Origin: Jeotgalicoccus marinus DSM 19772
GTDB lineage: Bacteria > Bacillota > Bacilli > Staphylococcales > Salinicoccaceae
NCBI RefSeq assembly: GCF_000425825.1
Contig: NZ_AUEE01000006.1
Span: forward strand, 1 to 64,000
Length of the DNA: 64,000 nt
Direction of reading: 5' to 3'
Each line of letters starts with the position of its first letter. Position 1 is the first letter of the stretch. Position numbers and translations under genes: made by a program. The notes below the pieces were generated by a model that saw only the letters and a program-made list of their open reading frames with translations, did not search any database and had not been told where the DNA came from. Below are positions 36,104 to 45,183 of the stretch, piece by piece.

Positions 36104-36842
36104 ATTTGTCTATTAATTTTTTACTTTTAAAATATACACCACTATATTCATCATAAAGCATCTCTATAAATCGTAGTAATTGCTTACCTATGTCTTCTGA
36201 AATATGAATACTTTTTACATCTCTAATTTTAACGTGCTTTAAATATAGTGAAAAATATAGCACCTTATTCGATATTGCAACTGCCCGTTCTAGACTTTCT
36301 TCACTTAAACAACGATTGCAGATTACACTGTGGTATTTAAATGAATAGTGACTATAGTTTTGATAATTAGACTCGCCGCAAATCGCACAAGAATCAACAT
36401 TAAGTTCGCCACCGTAGGCAGGTAACATTTTAATAAGTACTAAACTTGTAACTGAATAGCGTTCATTATTATCATCTAGAAGGTCATAGGCTTTCCTTAA
36501 AAGATTGTAGTAGGCACTTTCAGCATAGTTCTCATCCAGTGCTCGACTGATAACTTCTAATATATAAGAACCATGTGTATATAGCTCAAAGTTACTATTT
36601 AAATTTGTATAACGCTCGGTCACATCAACATCATTTAAAGTACCCATACCTTTGAAACGATTATATGTAAACAGCGCTTCTAAGAAACCTTGTCTCAATA
36701 CAGTAAAAGGGCTTTTCGGTTTGTTAAAGCCTCTAGCCATCAAGGGAACTTGTTCCCCACTCTCTGTTAATATTGTTATGATACGGCTAGTCTCACTGTA
36801 ATTTGTCTGCCTGATCATCATGCCTGTTTGCTGATAAATCAT
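36102..36842 (-). CDS. recO: DNA repair protein RecO
   Basis: A 246-residue recombination mediator that, with RecR, helps load RecA on single strands coated with SSB. It has an N-terminal OB fold (to about 80; GMMIRQTNYSETSRI and ARGFNKPKSPF), a helical middle, and a zinc site made by CAICG and CNRC. The ATG has AGGTGAG upstream. It lies 14 bases after era in the era–recO order seen across Firmicutes. Confidence 0.94.
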   Translation of the reverse strand: MIYQQTGMMIRQTNYSETSRIITILTESGEQVPLMARGFNKPKSPFTVLRQGFLEALFTYNRFKGMGTLNDVDVTERYTNLNSNFELYTHGSYILEVISRALDENYAESAYYNLLRKAYDLLDDNNERYSVTSLVLIKMLPAYGGELNVDSCAICGESNYQNYSHYSFKYHSVICNRCLSEESLERAVAISNKVLYFSLYLKHVKIRDVKSIHISEDIGKQLLRFIEMLYDEYSGVYFKSKKLIDK

Positions 36843-36856
36843 TTACTCACCTATTT

Positions 36857-37765
36857 TTAATATTCTTCATCCTTATAGCCGAGTGAGCGAATAAATTGTG
36901 GTTTATTTCTCCAATCTTTCTGGACCTTAACCCATAGCTCAAGGTACACCTTACTACCCAATAAGTTTTCTATGTCACGACGCGCCTCTTGTCCGATTTC
37001 CTTAAGCATCTTACCACCCTTACCGATAACCATGCCTTTTTGTGAATCGCGTTCTACAAAGATGGTTGCCTCGACGTGGACTTTGCCACCATCATCTTGC
37101 CCTTTCATCTTCAATACTTCAACACCAATTGCATGAGGCAATTCTTGACTGAGGCGATGCAAGGCCTTTTCTCTAATCAATTCACTAACAATAAAGAACT
37201 CAGGGTGGTCTGTAATTCTATCTTTTGGATAGTACATTGGCCCTTCTGGTAAATGGGTTTCGATTACACTGAGTAGACGGTCAATGTTGTTACCCTGTAA
37301 GGCTGATATTGGGACGATATCACTAAACTCTAATTTATCTTTGTACACTTCAATTTGCTTTAATAGCTCATCTGGGTGGACAAGATCAATCTTATTTAAG
37401 ACAAGAATAATCGGCGTCTTTGTATGTTTTAACATATCAATAATGTATTCATCACCGCGACCAATTTCTTCTGCAGCATTTATGATAAACAAGATGACCT
37501 CTGTCTCACGTAAAGTGTTTCTAGCAACCTTCATCATGTGTTCACCGAGCTGATGCTTAGGTTTATGGATACCAGGCGTATCAATAAAAACGATCTGACA
37601 ATCATCCTTTGTATAGACTCCCTGCACCTTGTTTCTTGTTGTCTGTGTTTTATCAGACATAATTGCAACTTTTTGACCGAGTACCTTATTCATAAAGGTA
37701 GACTTGCCGACATTTGGTCGACCTATAATGCTGACGAAACCGGATTTAAACCCTCCAAAATCCAT
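36857..37765 (-). CDS. era: GTPase Era
   Basis: A 302-residue GTPase that binds 16S rRNA and checks small-subunit assembly. G1 is [10 protein letters not shown]2 around TRNKVQG, G3 [10 protein letters not shown] and G4 NKID; the C-terminal KH domain holds [19 protein letters not shown]. Its ATG overlaps the cdd stop as TAATG, so translation is coupled. Confidence 0.97.
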   Translation of the reverse strand: MDFGGFKSGFVSIIGRPNVGKSTFMNKVLGQKVAIMSDKTQTTRNKVQGVYTKDDCQIVFIDTPGIHKPKHQLGEHMMKVARNTLRETEVILFIINAAEEIGRGDEYIIDMLKHTKTPIILVLNKIDLVHPDELLKQIEVYKDKLEFSDIVPISALQGNNIDRLLSVIETHLPEGPMYYPKDRITDHPEFFIVSELIREKALHRLSQELPHAIGVEVLKMKGQDDGGKVHVEATIFVERDSQKGMVIGKGGKMLKEIGQEARRDIENLLGSKVYLELWVKVQKDWRNKPQFIRSLGYKDEEY

Positions 37766-38163
37766 TACTCCATATCCTTTCCACTAAAACCGAGTGGTAG
37801 TAAATCATCTACTGTGCGCTCGATCACTTCCCCACTTGGGCTGACTAAAAATACTGGCATGTCATCATGGCATAACTCTTTCATAACCTGTCTACAAGTA
37901 CCACATGGGCTAGCAGGTTCTTTAGCATCTGTAACGACAACAATCGCCTTAAATTTTCTCTTATTATTTGCATAGGCAGTAACTAGGGCCGTTCTTTCCG
38001 CACAAATTGTTGCTGGGTAAGCAGCATTTTCAATATTAGCACCGTAAATATACTCATCTTCATCTGTAATTAGTAACGCACCGACGTTAAATTTTGAATA
38101 AGGTGTATAGGCATTATCTTTCGCCTTTAAAGCTTCTTCTAACCACTCAGATTTGAATTCCAT
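37765..38163 (-). CDS. cdd: Cytidine deaminase
   Basis: A 132-residue enzyme that converts cytidine and deoxycytidine to uridine forms in pyrimidine salvage. Zinc ligands are in [14 protein letters not shown] (the CAE motif) and [22 protein letters not shown] is the N-terminal substrate region. AGGAGG precedes the ATG by about seven bases. It lies ten bases after dgkA. Confidence 0.96.
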   Translation of the reverse strand: MEFKSEWLEEALKAKDNAYTPYSKFNVGALLITDEDEYIYGANIENAAYPATICAERTALVTAYANNKRKFKAIVVVTDAKEPASPCGTCRQVMKELCHDDMPVFLVSPSGEVIERTVDDLLPLGFSGKDME

Positions 38164-38173
38164 TCGTTTCCTC

Positions 38174-38524
38174 CTAAAATATCTGAATTATATAAGGTAT
38201 AAACACAGTAAAACCAATCACTACAGCATAAATACATGCAAGCACTACAGCAAAAGCTGCAACGTCTTTAGCGTATTTTGCAAATAAATTATAAGAATCT
38301 GTCGATAAATCTACAGCGTATTCAATAGCCGTATTCAATGCTTCAACTATTAAAACCATAAAGATTGCTGAAGTGACAAATAACCATTCGACCTTAGATA
38401 TATTAAAACAGAATCCAAAGCCGATCACTAGTGCTGCAATGATTAAATGAACTAAAAAATTATAATCTTTTTTTAGTAATCGGTACAATCCCTGGAGAGG
38501 ATACTTAAATCGACTAGGATTAAT
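38174..38524 (-). CDS. dgkA: Undecaprenol kinase / diacylglycerol kinase DgkA
   Basis: A small membrane kinase of the DgkA family, which in Gram-positives phosphorylates undecaprenol. It has three helices and the catalytic EALNTAIEYAVDL and AKYAKDVAAFAV. The first ATG/GTG/TTG in frame is a TTG at 38488, but that leaves out RFKYPLQGLYR, which aligns with the family N-terminus. The frame is open to an ATT at 38522-38524, overlapping the ybeY stop TAA, with TTTGGAG about nine bases upstream; I take this as the likely start (116 residues). If the TTG is used, the protein has 104 residues. Confidence 0.85.
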   Translation of the reverse strand: MNPSRFKYPLQGLYRLLKKDYNFLVHLIIAALVIGFGFCFNISKVEWLFVTSAIFMVLIVEALNTAIEYAVDLSTDSYNLFAKYAKDVAAFAVVLACIYAVVIGFTVFIPYIIQIF

Positions 38525-38981
38525 CTCTTGTCACTCCAAAGGCAGTTAATATTTCTTCTTGTTTTCCATTCATTTCTTTTTCCTCATCGCTCTCCATGTG
38601 ATCGTAGCCAAGCAAATGTAGAAATCCGTGTAAGCTTAAAAATAACAACTCTCTACGGTAGGAATGACCGTAATCTTCTGCTTGTTCTTTAGCACGGTCT
38701 GTAGAAATAATAATATCACCCAATGTACGTGGTGCATCTTCATGAATTAAGTTGAGTTCATCTTCTTCAAGTGCAAAGGAAATCACATCTGTAATACTGT
38801 CCTTGTCACGGTAGTCACGATTAATATCTTTAATCTCTTCATTAGATACGAAAGATACCGACACTTCTGCAGGCCCTTCTTCTTTTAAATGTTTATACGC
38901 AAATGATAAGAGGTCACTAATATCGTTTTGTTCTTCAGTTGTAACAAAACTACCTTCATCGATGAAATCTACATTAATCAT
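38520..38981 (-). CDS. ybeY: Endoribonuclease YbeY
   Basis: A 153-residue metal-dependent RNase that acts in rRNA maturation and ribosome quality control. The zinc signature HGFLHLLGYDH lies near residue 118-128 and RDKDSITDVISFAL is the conserved upstream motif. The ATG overlaps the phoH stop by four bases. Confidence 0.95.
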   Translation of the reverse strand: MINVDFIDEGSFVTTEEQNDISDLLSFAYKHLKEEGPAEVSVSFVSNEEIKDINRDYRDKDSITDVISFALEEDELNLIHEDAPRTLGDIIISTDRAKEQAEDYGHSYRRELLFLSLHGFLHLLGYDHMESDEEKEMNGKQEEILTAFGVTRD

Positions 38982-39931
38982 AAGTTCGCATCCTTTTCGT
39001 AGGCAACTATAATCTTAGAAACAAGTGGATGTCTGACAACATCACTCTCGTCCATTCGATTAATTGCAATACCTTTAATATTCTCCAATCGCTTAACAGA
39101 CTCAACTAAACCACTCTTTGTAGAACCAGGTAAGTCAATTTGAGTTTCATCACCAGTGACAATCATTTTTGAACCAAATCCGAGACGTGTTAAAAACATC
39201 TTCATCTGCATCTCAGTTGTATTTTGTGCTTCATCAAGTATGACAAAGGCGTCATTCAAAGTACGTCCACGCATGTACGCTAAAGGTGCCACTTCAATAA
39301 TGCCTCGCTCAATTAGACGGTCTGTTGTTTCAGCACCTAATACGGCATGTAAACCATCATACAATGGTCTTAAATATGGATCTACCTTTTCCTTTAAATC
39401 TCCTGGTAAGAATCCGAGGTTCTCCCCAGCTTCAACTGCAGGTCTTGTAAGAACAATACGTTTAACTTGGTTTTCTCTGAGCATCTGACAAGCGATTACC
39501 ACAGCTAAAAAAGTTTTTCCGGTACCAGCCGGGCCAATTCCAAAAGTTAAATCGTGTTTTTTAATATTATCGACATATACTCTCTGACCTGTTGTTTTTG
39601 CTTTTATACTCTTACCTTTAGAGTCTTTAGCTATTTCTTCATTATAGAGATCTTGTAAATATTCAATGGTTTTATTTTTAGCCATCATTGCAGCAGATTG
39701 AACATCTCTAAGAGAAATACTCATTCCCCGCTGAATTATTTTTAATAAATGAAGCAACACATCTTCAACAAGTTCGACTTTTTCTTCATCTTCTCCGCTC
39801 ACAGTAATTTCATTACCAAGCGTGTGAATTTTTACGTCAAACTCTTCTTCAAGATAAGTGATGTGTGAATCATTTGCGCCTATTAGAGCTTGAGCTTCAT
39901 CTAGGCTATCAATATTAATAATATTAGGCAT
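38978..39931 (-). CDS. phoH: PhoH-like ATPase
   Basis: A 317-residue P-loop ATPase (PhoH/YbeZ family) with an N-terminal KH-like region and Walker A FGIGPAGTGKT near residue 135, Walker B AFVILDEAQNTTEMQMKM and TGDETQIDLP. It is linked with YbeY in RNA metabolism. AAGGGG precedes the ATG. It leads the phoH–ybeY–dgkA–cdd–era–recO run. Confidence 0.95.
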   Translation of the reverse strand: MPNIINIDSLDEAQALIGANDSHITYLEEEFDVKIHTLGNEITVSGEDEEKVELVEDVLLHLLKIIQRGMSISLRDVQSAAMMAKNKTIEYLQDLYNEEIAKDSKGKSIKAKTTGQRVYVDNIKKHDLTFGIGPAGTGKTFLAVVIACQMLRENQVKRIVLTRPAVEAGENLGFLPGDLKEKVDPYLRPLYDGLHAVLGAETTDRLIERGIIEVAPLAYMRGRTLNDAFVILDEAQNTTEMQMKMFLTRLGFGSKMIVTGDETQIDLPGSTKSGLVESVKRLENIKGIAINRMDESDVVRHPLVSKIIVAYEKDANL

Positions 39932-40013
39932 TTACAAACCCCTTTTTAAGTAGTGTTATTCTATTTAAATTTACCACTATAAAAGTACTACTGCAATTAA
40001 GAAGTCGTAAAAA

Positions 40014-40039
40014 AACATGCAGGTGGTTACCTGCATGTT
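40014..40039 (-). terminator. Terminator after the floA cluster
   Basis: AACATGCAGGT and ACCTGCATGTT form a perfect 11-bp stem with loop GGTT and T's on the minus strand. It separates the floA cluster from phoH. Confidence 0.9.
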
Positions 40040-40044
40040 CTTAA

Positions 40045-40686
40045 TTACTGCTTAGATTTTGGTTTACCGAGAATTTCCGACATAATAATACCATTCACAA
40101 CAGATTTAGAATCAAAACTGATATCACCACTTGTAATATCTGTTTCCTTGATTCTATCTTTATTTTGTCTATTATTTTGTCGTTCCTCAATCATATCTTT
40201 TGTTAGACCTTCATCCATTGTTATACGCTCATCATAAGCCTCAGTGAGCACTTTCTCTTTAGCTTGATTTGCTCTGTTTGAATGTCTAGAACGGTCTGTC
40301 TTACGTTTTTCATAATCAGATACATTTTGTGAAGTATTTTGACGATTGTTAGAGCGTTGAATTGTTTCTCTAGCTTGTCTTTCTGCCGTTTGTGTTCTAG
40401 ACTGATTTTCAGCTCTTTTTCTAGGTTCTGTTTGAGGTTGTCCCTCTATTTCTTTCTCAAAATTCTTCATTTCCTTCTCAAAATTTTCTTGTAAGTTTTC
40501 AAAAAATCCTTTATTCTCAGTTGTTTGGTTTTGTTGATCTTGACGTCTTCTTGGTGCAGTTTTTGACTTACGATCTAATTTAGAAGGATCGATATTACGT
40601 TTTTCTTCATTCTTTTTGTTTGATTGACTACTGATGATTGAAGAAATAATACCGAGTACAATTATAACGATTGGAATTAATTCCAT
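40045..40686 (-). CDS. Uncharacterised membrane-anchored protein next to floA
   Basis: A 213-residue protein I do not recognise by function. It has one N-terminal helix (IPIVIIVLGIISSIISS), then a long polar region (about 25-185) rich in Arg, Lys, Gln, Asn and Glu with likely coiled-coil stretches such as ENLQENFEKEMKNFEKEIEG, and a hydrophobic-flavoured end VVNGIIMSEILGKPKSKQ that looks conserved-like. Low-complexity composition suggests disorder. It follows floA by 13 bases with a weak ribosome binding site and precedes the terminator, so it is cotranscribed with nfeD and floA; a role with flotillin is only a guess. Confidence 0.8.
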   Translation of the reverse strand: MELIPIVIIVLGIISSIISSQSNKKNEEKRNIDPSKLDRKSKTAPRRRQDQQNQTTENKGFFENLQENFEKEMKNFEKEIEGQPQTEPRKRAENQSRTQTAERQARETIQRSNNRQNTSQNVSDYEKRKTDRSRHSNRANQAKEKVLTEAYDERITMDEGLTKDMIEERQNNRQNKDRIKETDITSGDISFDSKSVVNGIIMSEILGKPKSKQ

Positions 40687-40699
40687 TACTCATCACACC

Positions 40700-41707
40700 C
40701 TATTCTTCGTCGTTGTAGCGTGTAGGGTTCGTCATCTTATTAATAGAGTCTCTCATACTTGTATCAGCTTCTACATTTTTAAGATTGTAGTAATCTGAAG
40801 CACTGATATTGCCATCTTCTAATGCTTGAGCAAAGGCAAGTGGTACACGTGATTCTGCTTCTACTACTTTCGCTCTCATCTCTTGAACGCGTGCTTTCAT
40901 TTCTTGCTCTTGGGCAACGGCCATTGCACGACGTTCTTCGGCTTTCGCTTGTGCAATATTCTTATCTGCAACAGCTTGTTCCGTTTGTAGATCTGCCCCA
41001 ATGTTCTTACCGATATCAACATCTGCAATATCAATCGAAAGAATTTCAAAGGCAGTACCTGCATCGAGGCCTTTCGATAGTACAGTTTGTGAGATTTTTT
41101 CTGGGTTTTCTAGTACTTCAGCGTGTTTAGTTGAAGAACCAATTGTAGAAATGACACCCTCACCAACGCGGGCAATGATTGTTTCTTCACCAGCACCACC
41201 GACTAGACGTTCGATGTTTGCTCTAACTGTAATTCTAGCTTTAGCTTTAACCTCGATACCATCAACTGCAACACCTGCAATGAATGGTGTTTCAATAACT
41301 TTAGGGTTTACACTCATTTGTACAGCTTCAAGTACGTCACGTCCTGCAAGGTCGATTGCAGCACAACGTTCGAAAGTTAAATTGATGTCCGCACGTTGGG
41401 CAGCAATAAGCGCATCTACAACTCTGTCTACATTACCACCTGCTAAGAAGTGTGACTCAAGCTGGTTCGTTTTTAATTGAATTCCGGCTTTGTGTGCTTT
41501 AATCATTGGTTCAATTACACGTTTTGGTTTAACACGTCTTAGACGCATACCAACTAAAGTGAAAATACCAACTTTAACCCCTGCAGCAATTGCAGAAATC
41601 CATAAACCAATTGGTACAAACGATAAAATAATTGCTAGGGCGATAAAAATAACAACAATAATCAATAGTGTTATTATTGTCCCACCAGTAATAAATCCTA
41701 ATGCCAT
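40700..41707 (-). CDS. floA: Flotillin-like protein FloA
   Basis: A 335-residue protein with one or two N-terminal hydrophobic segments ([19 protein letters not shown] and [19 protein letters not shown]), an SPFH/PHB domain and a C-terminal coiled coil ([20 protein letters not shown]). FloA organises membrane microdomains and supports secretion and signalling complexes. AAAGGAGAG precedes the ATG. It follows the nfeD gene by 21 bases. Confidence 0.95.
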   Translation of the reverse strand: MALGFITGGTIITLLIIVVIFIALAIILSFVPIGLWISAIAAGVKVGIFTLVGMRLRRVKPKRVIEPMIKAHKAGIQLKTNQLESHFLAGGNVDRVVDALIAAQRADINLTFERCAAIDLAGRDVLEAVQMSVNPKVIETPFIAGVAVDGIEVKAKARITVRANIERLVGGAGEETIIARVGEGVISTIGSSTKHAEVLENPEKISQTVLSKGLDAGTAFEILSIDIADVDIGKNIGADLQTEQAVADKNIAQAKAEERRAMAVAQEQEMKARVQEMRAKVVEAESRVPLAFAQALEDGNISASDYYNLKNVEADTSMRDSINKMTNPTRYNDEE

Positions 41708-41728
41708 ATGTTTCTCTCCTTTGTTTTA

Positions 41729-42412
41729 CTATTCTTCTAACGGTCTAACGACAACTCTAGTACCTTCTACATAAATAATTTTCACCTTTACTCCACTCGC
41801 GATATAGGCGCCTTCAGCTACTGCATCAATCCGTTCATCACCGTGTCTGATTGTTCCAGAAGGTCTTAGAACGGTATGAGTAACCGCCTCTTCACCAACT
41901 AGGTGAGAGCGATCATCAAACGATGTATAACCTGACTCCTTATCAGTTGCATCATCTAAAATGAGCTTACTTAAAAAAGGTATTCTTCTTTTCTTATGTT
42001 TCACAAATATCACCCACTCTACTACTGCTAATATAAGTATTACAGCTAAGAAAACAGCATATAAACCGGGATCTTCGCTTACAACCAAAATACTCGCAGC
42101 AAATAAAATTACACCAAATATTCCTAGAATCATACCGATCACAAAAAATTCTACAAGAATTAAAAATGCACTCAGCAAAATAAGAATTAAAGCAGTATAA
42201 TTTCCACTACCTGTAAGAAAGTGACCTGTAAAGAATACAAATATTGAAATGACACTTAAGACACCAATAATATTAATTCTTTCAGAAAAGAGTTGGTAGA
42301 TTACACCGAGGAAGAACAATGCTAATAATAGAAATGCGATGGGTGGTGATGTAATTATATCTACATAGTTGTTCAATATATTATAAATGTTAGATAAATA
42401 CACATTAACCAT
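41729..42412 (-). CDS. NfeD-family membrane protein
   Basis: From the ATG at 42412 (MVNVYLSN), with GGAGGG six bases upstream, the protein has 227 residues. It has four to five helices (about 25-130) and a C-terminal OB-like NfeD domain (HLVGEEAVTHTVLRPSGTIRH region), ending VKIIYVEGTRVVVRPL. There is no N-terminal ClpP-like protease domain, so it is the short type that pairs with flotillins. It is first gene of the nfeD–floA cluster. Confidence 0.9.
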   Translation of the reverse strand: MVNVYLSNIYNILNNYVDIITSPPIAFLLLALFFLGVIYQLFSERINIIGVLSVISIFVFFTGHFLTGSGNYTALILILLSAFLILVEFFVIGMILGIFGVILFAASILVVSEDPGLYAVFLAVILILAVVEWVIFVKHKKRRIPFLSKLILDDATDKESGYTSFDDRSHLVGEEAVTHTVLRPSGTIRHGDERIDAVAEGAYIASGVKVKIIYVEGTRVVVRPLEE

Positions 42413-42472
42413 GCACATCCCTCCTACTTTCGATTATACATGACTATTATGGAATTGCGATAATAAAACAAA

Positions 42473-42502
42473 AAAACAGCGTACAAAAATGTACGCTGTT
42501 TT
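42473..42502 (-). terminator. Terminator after rpsU
   Basis: AAAACAGCGTACA and TGTACGCTGTTTT form a perfect 13-bp stem with loop AAAA. Confidence 0.9.
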
Positions 42503-42532
42503 ATATATCACTTATCAGAGGGAAGAGTGATA

Positions 42533-42709
42533 TTACTTGAACTTACGCTTACGCGCAGCTTCAGATTTTTTCTTACGTCTTACACTAGGTTTTTCGTAAT
42601 GCTCTCTTTTACGTGCTTCTTGTAGAGTACCGCTTTTAGAAACTGTACGCTTAAAACGTCGTAAAGCATCTTCTAGTGGCTCGTTCTGTTTAACAACAGT
42701 TTTTGACAT
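42533..42709 (-). CDS. rpsU: Small ribosomal subunit protein bS21
   Basis: From the ATG at 42709 ([14 protein letters not shown]), with GGAGGG seven bases upstream, this is a 58-residue, highly basic protein. [21 protein letters not shown] is the bS21 signature. It binds near the 16S rRNA 3' end. The nine extra codons in the open frame are not used. The yqeY gene that follows rpsU in Bacillus is absent. Confidence 0.96.
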   Translation of the reverse strand: MSKTVVKQNEPLEDALRRFKRTVSKSGTLQEARKREHYEKPSVRRKKKSEAARKRKFK

Positions 42710-42810
42710 GTGTTTTCCCTCCCTCCGATAATGCAAAAGGCTAATTCACATAGTAGATACTATGTACTTCAGTATTATAATATATTGTGATTGTTTCAGT
42801 CAATATTTAA

Positions 42811-43476
42811 TTAATAATCATTATCCGAAACTGCACCATTAACAATCGCTATCCCACTAGATGCACCGATTCTTGTTGCACCAACTTCAATCATTTTCTG
42901 GGCATCTTCAAGTGAGCGTACACCACCACTTGCTTTAACACCCATCTCTTCACCGACAGTTAAGCGCATCAATGTAACTGATTCAACGCTTGCGCCACTG
43001 CCATTAAATCCTGTAGAAGTCTTAACAAAGTCCGCACCTGCTTCTTTACTTAATTTAGATGCAGTCACGATTTCATCTTCAGTCAATAAGGCAGATTCAA
43101 TAATAACTTTAACTAAAGCATCATTATCCGCAGCATCAACTACACTTTTAATGTCTGTTCTCACGTAATCTTCATTTCCATCTTTAAGTTGACCAATGTT
43201 GATGACCATGTCGACTTCATCTGCACCATTTTCAATCGCATTTCGCGTCTCAAAAGCTTTTGTTTCTGAACTTGTCGCACCATGCGGGAAACCGATGACA
43301 GTACAAACTTTTACTTCACTGTCTTTTAATGCTTCACTTGCTGTACTCACCCATGATGGCTGGATGCATACACTAAAGAAGCCATACTCGTCAGCTTCCT
43401 TGGATAATTTTAAGATTTCTTCCTTAGTCGCAGCTGGACTTAGTAAAGTGTGATCAATATACTTTGCAATGTTCAT
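42811..43476 (-). CDS. deoC: Deoxyribose-phosphate aldolase
   Basis: From the ATG at 43476 ([14 protein letters not shown]), with AGGAG seven bases upstream, the enzyme has 221 residues. It splits deoxyribose 5-phosphate into glyceraldehyde 3-phosphate and acetaldehyde in nucleoside breakdown. [10 protein letters not shown], the catalytic lysine in FVKTSTGF and the second lysine in GVKASGGVR are present. The 24 upstream codons in frame run into rsmE and are not used. It stands where mtaB is often found in relatives. Confidence 0.95.
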   Translation of the reverse strand: MNIAKYIDHTLLSPAATKEEILKLSKEADEYGFFSVCIQPSWVSTASEALKDSEVKVCTVIGFPHGATSSETKAFETRNAIENGADEVDMVINIGQLKDGNEDYVRTDIKSVVDAADNDALVKVIIESALLTEDEIVTASKLSKEAGADFVKTSTGFNGSGASVESVTLMRLTVGEEMGVKASGGVRSLEDAQKMIEVGATRIGASSGIAIVNGAVSDNDY

Positions 43477-43528
43477 AAGGACACTCCTAATAATTAATTT
43501 CGAGCATAATAATAATAGCACATTTTCT

Positions 43529-44245
43529 TTATTCGAAATAGTTACCAATTACAGATAATGCATACAATGGTGCAGTTTCAGCTCTCAATATTCTATGCCC
43601 TAAGCTGACATTTGAATCATTCTTAAATAATTCGACCTCTTTAGATGTAAAACCACCCTCTGGCCCAAAGATGAATGCAATATTTTTGGCATTTGAATGC
43701 TCTAAGACAGAAGTAATTGGTATACCAGAAATATTGTAATCCTCATAAGCGAAAAGTACCAAATCATAAGAAGAAAAATCGATTGTCTTTAAGCGACCAT
43801 CAAAAGACACTTGAGGAATAACAGTTCTCTTACTCTGTTCTGCAGCCTCTCTTACAATTTTTTCAAACCGTTCTAAGCGGCTCTTTTCCTTCTTTTGATC
43901 TAGCTTAACGACACTTCTATCCGCCTTGTATAATACGAAATCAGAGGCACCTAACTCAGTAGATTTCTGTAAGACAGTATCCATCTTATCACCTTTTAAA
44001 AGTGGACTAAACACAGTGATTTGAACAGGTAATTCCACATCACTCGTCAATTGTTCCAACACTTTATATTCAAGCGGTTCGATTGAGATCAACTGAACAA
44101 AATAAGCGGTGTTCGTACAATCTACAACAGTGAAAGTATCATCTACATTAGAACGCATGACATTTCTAATATGATGATGATGTGTAGGGTCCATCTCATA
44201 AACTCCACCTATTGAAACTTCTATTTCAATAAAATAACGTTGCAT
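43529..44245 (-). CDS. rsmE: 16S rRNA (uracil(1498)-N(3))-methyltransferase
   Basis: A 238-residue SPOUT methyltransferase with a PUA-like N-terminal domain and the knotted SAM site seen in [17 protein letters not shown] and [20 protein letters not shown] and [13 protein letters not shown] are family motifs. The ATG overlaps the prmA stop (TAATG). It belongs to the dnaJ–prmA–rsmE order known in Firmicutes. Confidence 0.95.
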   Translation of the reverse strand: MQRYFIEIEVSIGGVYEMDPTHHHHIRNVMRSNVDDTFTVVDCTNTAYFVQLISIEPLEYKVLEQLTSDVELPVQITVFSPLLKGDKMDTVLQKSTELGASDFVLYKADRSVVKLDQKKEKSRLERFEKIVREAAEQSKRTVIPQVSFDGRLKTIDFSSYDLVLFAYEDYNISGIPITSVLEHSNAKNIAFIFGPEGGFTSKEVELFKNDSNVSLGHRILRAETAPLYALSVIGNYFE

Positions 44246-45183
44246 TATTTCACCTTTTTCGCAAGTATTGCCACCCAGCCATCTTGTTCTAAGACATCTT
44301 CAATATTAAAGCCAACTCGCTCCATATGCTGAACAATACTATCTCTCTTTTCTGTAATAATACCAGAAGCAATAAAACTACCATTCTCTTTTAAGGTATT
44401 ATAAGCATCATCGATCATCACATCGATAATATGCGCTAAGATATTTGCTACCACAACATCATATTTGCCATCTTCAGTAGTCAATAAGTCTGCACTTTCT
44501 ACTTTGATTGCATCACTGCATTGATTCAGCTCAAAGTTCTCTTTTGAAACTTGTAAGGACAGATCATCAATGTCAGTTGCCTTAATATTTTTAGCGCCTA
44601 AAAGATGTGCCCCAATGGATAAAATCCCAGAACCTGTACCAACGTCAATAACATCATCGCCTTTTTGTACTACATCTTCCATCAAAGTTAAACACAGGCT
44701 AGTTGTTGCATGGTCACCGGTACCAAAAGCCATACCTGGATCAATTTTAATGACCTTATCCTCACTTTGGATATTCACGTCATCAAACTCCCATGATGGT
44801 ATGATAAAGAAGTTTTTACCTACTTTAAAGTTATGAAAGTGTTTTTTCCATTCATTTTCCCAGTCAGCTTCATTGATGATTGTATGATTGATTGTAATAT
44901 TTTCCTTGTCGAATAATGATCCAGTTGCTATAAAGGAGTTTATTTCTTCTAATTTATCATTAATATCTATGGTTTCATCAAAATAAACTGTAATAGTTAT
45001 ATCACTTTCAGGATAATCATTTGGATCTAGACGGAATTTATCGTCAAAATCAGTTACACCTTCACGTAGTATATCTAGAGCATATTCAATAGAAACACCC
45101 TTGGCTATTGTATTTAAAAACATAGTAAGAGTCTCTTCATTTTCTTTTTTGGTACCAATTGTGATCTCATGCCATTTCATCAT
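44245..45183 (-). CDS. prmA: Ribosomal protein L11 methyltransferase
   Basis: A 312-residue enzyme that methylates ribosomal protein L11. The N-terminal substrate-recognition domain is followed by the SAM motif DVGTGSGILSIGAHLLGA and the NPPY-like segment VVANILAHIIDVM. Two adjacent ATG codons begin the frame; the second (45180) is better spaced from GGTGAG in the dnaJ end, so the true start may be there. Confidence 0.95.
   Translation of the reverse strand: MMKWHEITIGTKKENEETLTMFLNTIAKGVSIEYALDILREGVTDFDDKFRLDPNDYPESDITITVYFDETIDINDKLEEINSFIATGSLFDKENITINHTIINEADWENEWKKHFHNFKVGKNFFIIPSWEFDDVNIQSEDKVIKIDPGMAFGTGDHATTSLCLTLMEDVVQKGDDVIDVGTGSGILSIGAHLLGAKNIKATDIDDLSLQVSKENFELNQCSDAIKVESADLLTTEDGKYDVVVANILAHIIDVMIDDAYNTLKENGSFIASGIITEKRDSIVQHMERVGFNIEDVLEQDGWVAILAKKVK

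Noticed and set aside
37538-37975. 145-codon plus-strand frame spanning era and cdd on the other strand
   Set aside because: Runs across two well-identified genes; no start signal and no family likeness.
41001-41480. 159-codon plus-strand frame opposite floA
   Set aside because: Antisense to floA codons with low-complexity Ser/Ala/Thr composition and no start signal.
43477-43548. N-terminal extension of deoC into rsmE
   Set aside because: The aldolase family starts at [12 protein letters not shown], preceded by AGGAG at 43476.
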